Source: Streptomyces sp. TLI_053 | Lineage (GTDB): Bacteria > Actinomycetota > Actinomycetes > Streptomycetales > Streptomycetaceae | Direction of reading: 5' to 3' | Assembly (NCBI RefSeq): GCF_900105395.1 | Contig: NZ_LT629775.1 | Coordinates: forward strand, 4,672,001-4,736,000 | DNA length: 64,000 bases | Shown: positions 32,884-41,700 of the stretch, piece by piece | How the letters are laid out: each line of letters starts with the position of its first letter | How positions within the stretch are numbered: the stretch's first letter is position 1 | Translations under genes and position numbers: made by a program | Notes under the pieces: generated by a model | The model's input: the letters and a program-made list of their open reading frames with translations, nothing else | Told to the model about the DNA's origin: nothing | The model's database searches: none

Positions 32884-34211
32884 GCCGGTCGTCCTTCCTT
32901 CCGCCCGGCCCGTGCGGCCGGGGGCGGTACCGAGGCGGCCACTCCGGCCGGGGCGACGAAGGCGACCAGCAGGTGCTCCATCAGCGCGCTCCGGGCGGCC
33001 TCGTCCAGCTCGTGCGCGGTGGCGCGCTCCAGGCGGCGCACGGCGAGCGCCGCCGCCTCCACCGCGTCGTCCACCAGCACCGTGCGCAGGCCCGCGTCCA
33101 GATCGGCCAGCCGGCGGCGGCGCATCGACTCGGCCACCTCCGGCGCGTAGTCCAGCGCCAGCGGCTGCGCCGAGTAGACCTCCAGCCCGGCCGGGGCGAC
33201 CTCGGCGGCCAGCGCCCGGGTCAGCTCGTCGGCGAACCACTGGCCGTCGCGCAGGGCCGGCCCGGGTGCCGCGTTGCTGTCGCAGGGCAGGGTGGAGGCG
33301 GTCCGGGTGAGCACCGCCTGGACCTGTTCCCGCAGATAGCTCTCGTGGTCCTCGATCGCCAGCACCGCGCGGGCGGTGTCCTTGACCCGCCACACGATCA
33401 GCAGCCGGACCACGATCGGCGTACCGGTGCGGTCGACCACCTTGGCCGGCTCGCTGCGCCAGTGCCGCAGCCTGACGTCCACCCGGCGACGGCGCAGCAG
33501 CGGGTTCACCCAGACCAGGCCGGTGCGGCGGACGGTGCCCCGGTAGCGGCCCCAGCGGGTGAGCACCCGGGTCTCGCCGCCGGCGTTGGCCAGCAGCCCG
33601 GCGAGCGCGAGCACGACCAGCAGCCCCGCCGCGGTGACGGCGGCCACCGAACGCGCGGTCACCTCGGCCCGGCCGCCGGCGCGAACGGCGTCCGCGCGCA
33701 GATCGGGCAGCGCGTCCCAGTGCGGGACGACTCCGTCGCGCACCAGCACCAGCAGGACGGCGGCCGTGCCGAGCAGCAGCGCCATCAGCGCGATCCAGCC
33801 GGGCAGGCCGGCCGCGTTCCGCTCACGGAGGGCCTGGTCGGCGCGCGGCGGCCGACGCGAGGTGGCGGCGGCCGGAATCCCGGCCGGGGCCGCCTCCGGG
33901 ACGGCGGCCGGGAACGGGTCCACGACCGGCGCCGGGGGCGGCGGGGCGAGCTGCACGGTCCGGGCCGCCGGCTCCCCCGCCTCCAGCGGATCGCGCGGAT
34001 CACGGGAGTCCGCGGGGGAAGCGGCCGGCCCGGGGAGGACCGTGAGCGGAGTGGTCGCCGGACCGCCGTCGGCCCGTCCGGCGGCGGCCCCGGACGTCCG
34101 CAGCACCTTGGCGAGCGGGCTGGAGCCGGAGGCGGAACGTTCCGGCAGCGCCGGGGGAAGTGTTTCGGGCAGGTGGTCGGGTCGCTGCGAAGAGTCGCGG
34201 GTGACGTCCAT
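32880..34211 (-). CDS. SPFH/band-7 domain membrane protein
   Basis: A 443-residue protein. A long Pro/Ala-rich cytoplasmic N-terminus (about 130 residues) is followed by two membrane segments (LPGWIALMALLLGTAAVLLV and AAVTAAGLLVVLALAGLLA) and an SPFH domain (RVLTRWGRYRGTVRRTGLVWVN, then VDVRLRHW and VVRLLIVWRV) with a helical C-terminus. SPFH proteins scaffold membrane microdomains. Translational coupling to an NlpC/P60 hydrolase suggests a shared envelope job. The ATG at 34211 has GAGGATC upstream. Confidence 0.9.
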   Translation of the reverse strand: MDVTRDSSQRPDHLPETLPPALPERSASGSSPLAKVLRTSGAAAGRADGGPATTPLTVLPGPAASPADSRDPRDPLEAGEPAARTVQLAPPPPAPVVDPFPAAVPEAAPAGIPAAATSRRPPRADQALRERNAAGLPGWIALMALLLGTAAVLLVLVRDGVVPHWDALPDLRADAVRAGGRAEVTARSVAAVTAAGLLVVLALAGLLANAGGETRVLTRWGRYRGTVRRTGLVWVNPLLRRRRVDVRLRHWRSEPAKVVDRTGTPIVVRLLIVWRVKDTARAVLAIEDHESYLREQVQAVLTRTASTLPCDSNAAPGPALRDGQWFADELTRALAAEVAPAGLEVYSAQPLALDYAPEVAESMRRRRLADLDAGLRTVLVDDAVEAAALAVRRLERATAHELDEAARSALMEHLLVAFVAPAGVAASVPPPAARAGRKEGRPA

Positions 34212-34396
34212 GCACGGATCCTCAGGTTCAGTGTGTCGCGCAACGGGCGGCCCGGATCTGACGGGCAGTGCCAGAGTCAGGCTAAGTTCATACGTCATCA
34301 AATGCGACATTTGAGATCATGTGTGTCGACATTTCCTGACGAATCGTCCACAGCCGGAGCTGACGCGCAGGCACATGAGCGGATGGTGGGAGCGGT

Positions 34397-37300
34397 TCAG
34401 CGCCGCCGGGTCCCGGTTCCCCGGGCGAGCACCCGACGGGTGATCAGGCCGATCCCGGTGAGCACCAGCAGGATCCCGGCGAACCCGCCGCGCCAGGCGT
34501 CCGACCGCTGCCGGTCGGCAGCCACCGGTGACGAGGGGTCCACCGGCTCGGCCGCCCGCTGCTGTCCGCGCTCGGGCGGGGCGGCCGGACCCCGGACCCG
34601 GTCGGCCCGGTCCCGGTCCGGGGCGGAGACGTCCGCCGGTTCCGGGTCCGCCCCGGTCGGGTCGGCGGCCGCCGCCGTGGTCGGGCTCGGGGTGGAGGTG
34701 GCGGTGGAAGTGGAAGTGGGCGTGGAGGTGTGGGCAGGGGTCGTGGCCGCGGTCGGGCTCGGGGACTGGCTGGGACTCGGGGACGTCGGGGCGGGGGCGG
34801 TCGGGGACACCGCCGGGGACGGACCGCCGGTGGCCGGAGCTGGCGCCACCGGAGTCGCGGTCGGCGACGGCGAGGCCCCCACCGGCGGAACGGCGATCGG
34901 CAGCAGCCCCGGCGGAACGGGATCGAGAACCGGCTCCGCGACGGCCGAGGCCGAGGACGGCACGGACGGAGAGGACGGCACCGACGGAACAGCAGGGCTG
35001 GACGGGACGGAAGAGCTGGACGGGACGGAAGGCGTCGGCGGCACCGGCACCGAAGGCGAAACCGTCGGGGACGGGCTGGGACTCGGGGATGTCGGGGCGG
35101 GGGCGGTCGGGGACACCGCCGGGGACGGACCGCCGGTGGCCGGAGCTGGCGCCACCGGAGTCGCGGTCGGCGACGGCGAGGCCCCCACCGGCGGAACGGC
35201 GATCGGCAGCAGCCCCGGCGGAACGGGATCGAGAACCGGCTCCGCGACGGCCGAGGCCGAGGACGGCACCGACGGAGAGGACGGCACCGACGGAACAGCA
35301 GGGCTGGACGGGACGGAAGGCGTCGGCGGTACCGGCACCGAAGGCGAAACCGTCGGGGACGGGGAGAGCGCGGGCGTGGGACGGGCGGACGCCGTGGGCT
35401 CGGCCTGGGGCGACGACGACGGCACGGCCGTCACCGCCGTCGGCGTGCCCGTGGGAGTCACGGTGGGAGTCGGCACCGGTGTCGGGGCAGCACTCGCCGT
35501 CGGAGCCGGAGCCGTCGAGGGAGTCGCCGAAGGAGTCACCGAAGGCGCCGCCGTGGGAGTCACGTCCGGCGTCACCACCGGTGCGGGCGTGGGCGTCGGC
35601 GTGGGCGTCGGCGCTCCACCCGCCGGAGCGACCGTGACCGCGACGGCCTCCGCCGCCGTCCCGTTCCCCGCCAGGTCGGTCGCGGTGACGACCAGCCACT
35701 GCTCGCCCTCCGGCAGATCACGGTTCGCCGTGCACGCCCAGCTGCCGTCGACCGCCGCCGTCGTCCCGCAGGCGACGATCCGCGCGGTCTCGGCGGCGCG
35801 CTCCGACCGCGCGGTGACCAGTACCTGGGCCCCCGGTTCGGCCCTCCCGGCGAGCCGGGGCCGGGCCACCCGGAGGGTCTCCCCCGCGGTCGGCGCGGTG
35901 AGCACCGGCCGGTCCGGCGGCACGGTGTCGACGACCAGCTCGACCGTCTGACCCGGGGTCCGGTTCCCGGCGGGATCGGCGGCGGTGGGCGTGAGCCGGT
36001 GCCGGCCGTCCGCCAGGTTCTCCACCGGCAGGCAGGACCAGCCGCCGTCGGGCCGGACCCCGGTGCTGCACAGGTCCGTCCCCTGACCGCCGGAGCCGCC
36101 GCCCCCGCCGGCCGCCTCGCGCGTCGCGGCCGACCGGTCGACCACGGTCACGGTGCTGCCCGGCTCGCCGGTGCCGGCCAGCTGCAGTCCCGGGTCGTTG
36201 GTGAACTCGGGCAGGGTGAGCACCGGCGCGCCGGGGGGCGCGGTCTTGACGGTGATCAGCACCGGCTCGCCGCGCAGCACCACGCCACCGCCGGTGGTCT
36301 CCACCGGGGTGAGGCTGTGCCGGCCCGGGGCCAGCGCGGTGTCCGGGCGGCAGGCCCAGTCGCCGCCCCGGGCGACCCTGGTCCGGCAGAGCGTGGTGTC
36401 GCCCTCACGGATCTCGACGGTGGCGCCGGCCACCGCGCCCTCACCGGAGATCCGGGGACGCGCCTCGGCGAGGGTGGTGCCGTCGACCGGTTCGGCGATC
36501 TCCGGGCGGGCGGCCCCGACGGTCAGCCGGATCCGCTGGTCCGAGACCTGGCCGGAGTCGGCGAAGCCGCCGGCCGGCACCAGCTGTGCGGCGTCCCGGC
36601 CGATCCGCAGCCGGGCCCAGGTCTCGCCGGAGGCCGCACCGGCGGGGACGGTCCAGTTCAGCGAGGCGCTGTGCTCGCCGGGAGCGACCTCGGTCTGCAC
36701 CCGCTCGGTGGCGTCGAAGCGGCCGTTGCGGTCGAAGTCGACCCAGCCGACCAGGGTGGCGGCGGAGTCGCCGACGGCGACCGGGACGGTGAGCCGGTAG
36801 TCGTGGCCGATCGCCGCCTCGGCGGGGTAACCGACGGCCGGGTCGGCGCCCTGGTACTCGCCCCGGCCGGGCTGGAGCTGCGGCGGCGGCGGATTGGCCC
36901 CGCCGTCCTCCCCGCTGCCGCCGCCCGTGGACCCGCCACCGGTGGACCCGTCACCGGTGCCGCCGTCCGCCCGCCCGGCGTCGGACCGCCGGAACAGCCA
37001 GCCGGGCCGCCCGTCGGCCTTGGCCCCCTGGGTGGCGGCGTCACCGCCCAGGTAGAGGTCGGAGAGCAGGTGGGAGGCGTTGCCGTAACCCTGCGGCGCG
37101 GTGCCGACCCCCTCGTCGAGGGTGACGGTGTAGGCCTGGGTGAGCGGGGCCGGGGCGGTGGTGGAGCCGGCCCGGGCGGTCGAACGCCGCTCGACCCGGA
37201 AGACCGCCGTGCGGAAGGTGCCGGCCAGCTCCAGACTGCCCTCGGCGGCGGACCCGGGGTCGCCGTCGGCGCCGCCGTCGGCCCGGGCGGGGGCGAGGGT

Positions 37301-37828
37301 GTTGCCGTCGACCGTCCAGCCGGGCCAGTCGGTGCGGTTGACCAGGGTGGGGGCGGCCGGTGAACCACCGGTCAGGGTGAGTCTGGTCGCGGTGCCGGTG
37401 GAGCCGGATCTCGCGGTGGTGGTTCCGGCGAGTCCGCTGAGGTGCAGCCGGGGATTGCGGACCGCCCGGGAGAACGTCAGCCGAAGCGTTCCGACGGTGC
37501 GCCAGGAACCGTCCGTCTGCGGACGGTCCTCGGCGATCCGGAAGGACTGCGCGGGGTCGCCGGGCCGGAGTCCGTCGGAGTAGAGCACCCGGGAGCGGCC
37601 GGCGCCGACGCGGTCCGCCAGCTTCCCCGGGCCGGCGGTGACCGACATCCCGGGGTCGGCGGAGAAGTCCAGTCGGACGGAGAGCTCGGAGGGCAGCACC
37701 GCGCCGCGTTCGGCGGTCCAGCTCCCGGGCGACTGCTGGGCGGCCGAGGGCGGCGGGTTCCAACCGATCAGCAGCCCGGCCGCCAGCACCGCGGCTGCAC
37801 CGGCCGCAGCCGGGAACTGTCGGTTCAT
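34397..37828 (-). CDS. Large secreted stalk protein with Ig-like repeats and C-terminal anchor
   Basis: A 1143-residue surface protein. A signal peptide (residues 1-31, AAGAAAVLAAGLLIGW) is followed by a beta-rich N-domain (about 32-290), a GEVED-like domain (VGWVDFDRNGRFDATERVQT, about 365), three bacterial Ig-like repeats with paired Cys (each near C...WxC, about 470-770), then some 280 residues of Pro/Ser/Thr stalk with an internal duplication, and a C-terminal membrane segment (GILLVLTGIGLITRRVLA) with basic tail. The N-domain is of the CshA/SdrD-like adhesin kind by appearance only. No LPxTG motif was found. ATG 37828 has AAGGAGAG. Confidence 0.87.
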   Translation of the reverse strand: MNRQFPAAAGAAAVLAAGLLIGWNPPPSAAQQSPGSWTAERGAVLPSELSVRLDFSADPGMSVTAGPGKLADRVGAGRSRVLYSDGLRPGDPAQSFRIAEDRPQTDGSWRTVGTLRLTFSRAVRNPRLHLSGLAGTTTARSGSTGTATRLTLTGGSPAAPTLVNRTDWPGWTVDGNTLAPARADGGADGDPGSAAEGSLELAGTFRTAVFRVERRSTARAGSTTAPAPLTQAYTVTLDEGVGTAPQGYGNASHLLSDLYLGGDAATQGAKADGRPGWLFRRSDAGRADGGTGDGSTGGGSTGGGSGEDGGANPPPPQLQPGRGEYQGADPAVGYPAEAAIGHDYRLTVPVAVGDSAATLVGWVDFDRNGRFDATERVQTEVAPGEHSASLNWTVPAGAASGETWARLRIGRDAAQLVPAGGFADSGQVSDQRIRLTVGAARPEIAEPVDGTTLAEARPRISGEGAVAGATVEIREGDTTLCRTRVARGGDWACRPDTALAPGRHSLTPVETTGGGVVLRGEPVLITVKTAPPGAPVLTLPEFTNDPGLQLAGTGEPGSTVTVVDRSAATREAAGGGGGSGGQGTDLCSTGVRPDGGWSCLPVENLADGRHRLTPTAADPAGNRTPGQTVELVVDTVPPDRPVLTAPTAGETLRVARPRLAGRAEPGAQVLVTARSERAAETARIVACGTTAAVDGSWACTANRDLPEGEQWLVVTATDLAGNGTAAEAVAVTVAPAGGAPTPTPTPTPAPVVTPDVTPTAAPSVTPSATPSTAPAPTASAAPTPVPTPTVTPTGTPTAVTAVPSSSPQAEPTASARPTPALSPSPTVSPSVPVPPTPSVPSSPAVPSVPSSPSVPSSASAVAEPVLDPVPPGLLPIAVPPVGASPSPTATPVAPAPATGGPSPAVSPTAPAPTSPSPSPSPTVSPSVPVPPTPSVPSSSSVPSSPAVPSVPSSPSVPSSASAVAEPVLDPVPPGLLPIAVPPVGASPSPTATPVAPAPATGGPSPAVSPTAPAPTSPSPSQSPSPTAATTPAHTSTPTSTSTATSTPSPTTAAAADPTGADPEPADVSAPDRDRADRVRGPAAPPERGQQRAAEPVDPSSPVAADRQRSDAWRGGFAGILLVLTGIGLITRRVLARGTGTRRR
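34768..35361 (-). repeat. Tandem in-frame duplication in the stalk
   Basis: Unit A 34768-35073 (306 bases) and unit B 35074-35361 (288 bases) are almost identical; I see three substitutions and one 18-base difference caused by an extra CTGGACGGGACGGAAG-type copy in A. Both unit lengths are multiples of three, so the reading frame is kept and the stalk gains about 100 residues. Confidence 0.88.
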
Positions 37829-38088
37829 CCGGCTCTCCTTCGGATCGGCTGCCGGGCGGCCTGGGTGACCGGGCAGTATCGACACAAGATGTGACAAAAG
37901 GGAATCACGATCCTGGTCCGGTCATACCGCGACACTTGCACTATTGGCCGTATGACACCCGATTGGCAGCCTCGGGCTCCCGGCAGGACGGGATGTACCC
38001 GAATGGATCGCCGTCCACCCATCGGCCCCCGCGCGGGACGGACGGCCCGCGCCCGCCCGGAGCACGGCCGGGGAGCCCCGGAAACGAA

Positions 38089-38119
38089 AGAACCCCCGGC
38101 CGCCAGGGCCGGGGGTTCT
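38089..38119 (-). terminator. Hairpin terminator of the tRNA-Arg pair
   Basis: Perfect 13-base-pair stem AGAACCCCCGGCC with a 5-base loop, immediately downstream (minus strand) of tRNA-Arg at 38124 and followed there by CTTTCG. Confidence 0.8.
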
Positions 38120-38123
38120 CTTC

Positions 38124-38199
38124 TGGTGCGCTCAGCAGGATTCGAACCTGCAACCTCTTGATCCGTAGTCAAGTGCTCTATCCGTTGAGCTATGAGCGC
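38124..38199 (-). tRNA. tRNA-Arg (anticodon ACG), copy 2
   Basis: Acceptor GCGCTCA/TGAGCGC, anticodon loop CTACGGA (anticodon ACG, a TadA substrate), T-arm GGTTCGAATCC, CCA encoded. Identical to the copy 107 bases away. Confidence 0.97.
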
Positions 38200-38230
38200 A
38201 AGTGCCGGACGGATCCGGCCTTGCGGGGTT

Positions 38231-38306
38231 TGGTGCGCTCAGCAGGATTCGAACCTGCAACCTCTTGATCCGTAGTCAAGTGCTCTATCCGTTGAGCTAT
38301 GAGCGC
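38231..38306 (-). tRNA. tRNA-Arg (anticodon ACG), copy 1
   Basis: Identical to the 38124-38199 gene, with encoded CCA; the 31-base spacer between them is unique. Confidence 0.97.
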
Positions 38307-38427
38307 TCGCCCTGGTGAACGTTGCCACCGGGGCGGTGCGGGAACAACATTACATGACCTGCGGCGCGGGACGAAATCGATTGATCCGGGCACCTCGGGC
38401 GGTCCGCGCCGCCGGACCCCGGACACG

Positions 38428-38467
38428 GGAAGAGCCCCGCCGACAAGATCGTCGACGGGGCTCTTCC
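38428..38467 (-). terminator. Hairpin terminator of tRNA-Ser(GCT)
   Basis: Seventeen-base arms GGAAGAGCCCCGCCGAC against their complement with one mismatch, loop AAGATC, just downstream of the tRNA on the minus strand. Confidence 0.75.
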
Positions 38468-38472
38468 GGCTG

Positions 38473-38563
38473 CGGAGGCTGAGGGATTTGAACCCTCGAT
38501 CAGGAATAACCCCGAAACCGCATTAGCAGTGCGGCGCCATAGACCGGACTAGGCGAAGCCTCC
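38473..38563 (-). tRNA. tRNA-Ser (anticodon GCT)
   Basis: Class II tRNA with acceptor GGAGGCT/AGCCTCC, anticodon loop CTGCTAA (anticodon GCT), long variable arm and T-loop GGTTCAAATCC. CCA is not encoded (the next bases are CAG). Confidence 0.95.
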
Positions 38564-38743
38564 TCCACATGGACCAACCCCGCATGCGCGGAGCCGTTCC
38601 CTGTGCCTGTGATGATGCCACAACCCGGGGGCCCGGCACCAACCGCCGACAACGTTACTAGGCGGGTCGTCCTCGCCGCAAAGAAGAATGAGATACTGCC
38701 CTCTCCGGAGAGAGCTGCCCTGAAGCCGAGGAGACCTGTCGAC

Positions 38744-41700
38744 GTGAGCAGCAGGCCGATCCGAGGCGCTGCTCGCCTCGCCGCCATACTCGACGCCCTG
38801 CCCGATGCGTTGTTGCTGGTCAACAGCAACGGCACGGTCGTCGACGCCAACACCGCGGCCGTACAGGCGCTCCAGGCGCCCGGCACCTCGCTGGTCGGCA
38901 TGGGTGTGCTCGACCTCCTCCCGGAGTTCGACCCGAGCCGGATCCCCGGTTCGATGAGACCGGCCACCCGCGAGGACGAGGCGCTCGACCGCCCGGTCCG
39001 GATGACGGCCCGGCGCACCGACGGCAGCACCTTCCCGGTCGAGGTCTCCGGCAACGACTTCGACGACGACGGCTCCGGCGCGGGCGAGGGCCGCGGATAC
39101 GCGGTCTCCTCCCTGGTCCCCTACGACCCGTACCGCGAGGGCTCCCGCTCCTCCGACCTGCTCCTGCTGCTGGTCCGCGACCTGACCGGCCGGCTCGGCG
39201 TCGAGGCCGAGCTGCGCCGCCAGCACAAGCAGACCGAGATGATCCTGCGGGCCGCCGCCGAGGGCGTGCTCGGTGTCGACCTCGAAGGCCGCTGCGTGCT
39301 GGTCAACCCGGCCGCCGCGCACATCCTGGAGTACCGGGCCAGCGAGCTGGGCGGCCGTGAGCTGCACCCGCTGATCCAGCACTCCCGGGCCGACGGCACC
39401 CCGCTGTCGCTGGAGGAGTCCGCGCTGCTGGACACCCTGACCTCCGGCCGCAAGCACCGGGTGCGCGGCACCGTGCTGTGGCGCAAGGACGGCCGGCCGG
39501 TCACCGTCGACCTCACCACCGCCCCGGTCCGGGACGGCGACCAGCTGGTCGGCGCGGTGATGACCTTCACCGACCGCAGCCGCGAACTCGCGCTGGTCGC
39601 CCGGAACGAACACCTCACCGCCGTCCTGGAGAGCGAGCTCGGTGGCGCGCTGACCGCGCTGCACCGGCGGATCGACACGCTCGCCGCGGACCCGGCCGGG
39701 CAGCTCTGGCCGGAGGCCAACTGGACGCTGCGCCGGCTCGCCGACGAGTGCCGCCGGTTCGGCAAGCTGATCGACGGTGTGCTGGCCCACCAGCGTTCCG
39801 AGGCCGGCGAGAGCGCCGCCGTCGCCGCGGCCGCGGACGGCAAGGGCGGGCCGAAGCCCGCCGAGCGGGTCCCGGTCGCCCTGGACAAGGTGGTCCGCCG
39901 GGCCGTCGAGCACGCGGGCGAACTGGTCGGCGCCGGACGGGTGCGGTTCTCCGTGCACGCGGCCGCCGTCGAGGTGATCGCCGACGAGCAGCGGCTCGCC
40001 CAGGCGCTGGCCCACCTGGTCGCGGACGTCAGCGGGGTCGGCCTGTCGCTGGACGCCGAACCCGAGCTGCCCTCCCCCGGGCTCGCCGCCCCCGGTGCCC
40101 CGGCCCTGCCGCCGGGCGGGGGCGACACCCCGGCCGTGGTGCTGGCCGCCGCCCAGCGCGGCGAGGTCGCCCGGGTGGAGATCCGCGGCCCCGGACGCGG
40201 CGGCAGCCCCGTCCACCTGCCGATAGCCCGCGCCGTGGTCGAGCGCCACGGCGGGGTGCTCCAGCCGCACGAGCTGCCGGGACGCGCCGGCACCACCTAT
40301 GTCGTCGAACTGCCGCTGGACCCGGTCGCCGCGAAGGCCGCCGCCGAGCGGGCGGGCGCCGAGGGCCGCTCGGACCGGCCGAAGGAGAGCGACAGCGCCG
40401 TCCTGCCCGACCTGCCGGGCATCCCGCCGCCGCCCACCGCGCGCGCCGGGGAGCCGACCGCCGAGAAGACCCCGCCCACCGGTCCCGGCACTCCGGGCCC
40501 CGGTGCGGATCGCGACTCCGCGACCACCCCGGCGGACGGCACCGCCCGGGAGGCCGGGCGCGGTGCCGCCGCGGCCGCCGCCCCCGACGGTCCGCCCGCC
40601 GCCCCGGCCGTCGAGCCGGGCACCGACCCGGCGCCGGTCGCCGAGCAGCGCCGGGGCCGCCGCGGGCGCCCCGCCGTCGAGCAGCCGGCCGACGGCCCCG
40701 AGGCCGCCCAGGACGCCCCCCGCCCGGGCGACCGTCCGGACATCCCGGCCGACCAGTGGCCGAACGCCCCGGCCCGGATCGAGCGCGCCGTCCCCGAGCA
40801 GTGGAACGGCACCGGCAACGACCCCGCGTACGGGCGGCAGGGCCTCGGCGGCCCGAACGACCCGCAGAGCGACCCGTGGGGCAAGGACGACGGCCGCTCC
40901 GGCACCGCCTACGCCGTGCCGGTCGACGCCGGCCGCCCGGCCCCGGGCCCCGGCGACGGGGTCACCGGCGCGGACGACGAACGCCGGACCGCCGACGCTC
41001 CGGCGGACGGCCCGCGCACGCCGATCGCCCTCGGCCCCGGCCCCTCCTCCCCGGAGGAGCCGACGGCCGGGCAGGGCGGTCAGGACGCGGCGGGCGGTCC
41101 GGAGGAGTCCGGTTCCGAGCCCCGGCCGTCCCGGCGCCGCCGCGCGCTGCCCGGCAACGAGGACTCCTCCGGCGGCTTCGCCCTGCCCGGCGTCCCCGAG
41201 ACCCCGGTCTACCCCGGACTGGAGCACGCCCTGCCGGCCGGTCCGGCCCCGGCTCCGGCCGATCCCGCCGGTCCGACGCCGACCGGCCGCCGCCGCCGGC
41301 TCGCCGTCCCGCCCGGTCCCGGCGGTGAGAACGGCGGCCCGGCCGAGCCCGTCGGTGTCGCGGCGGGTGCGCCCACCGCGCTGCCCGCGCTGCCGTCGGC
41401 GGCCCCGGCGCTCCCGGACGGCGCCGCACCCGGCGGCCCCGCCGGCGACCGCCACGAGGGCGGACCGCGACCGGTCGGCACCGGTCTGGGCGAGCTGACC
41501 CCGCCGCGGCCGCTCGGCGGCACCGGCGCTCCCGGCGGCTCGGGGCCGGGGGCCCAGGCGGGCCCGGTCGCCCCTGTCGTCCCCGTACCCGCGGCGGCAC
41601 CCGTCGAGGTCCGGCCCGCGCCGAGAGCGATGGCCGAGCTGCCCGCCGCGCCCGCGCCGGCGGTTCCGGCGGCCCTGCCGATCGCCCCGGCGGGCGGCCG

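Noticed and set aside
34730..37363. Long plus-strand open frame of Arg/Gly repeats opposite the stalk protein
   Set aside because: It mirrors the Pro/Ser/Thr-rich stalk on the other strand; no start context or family.
38124..38563. tRNA genes as the phage attachment site
   Set aside because: All three tRNAs are intact, lie about 6 kb from the integrase, and large serine integrases rarely use tRNA genes.
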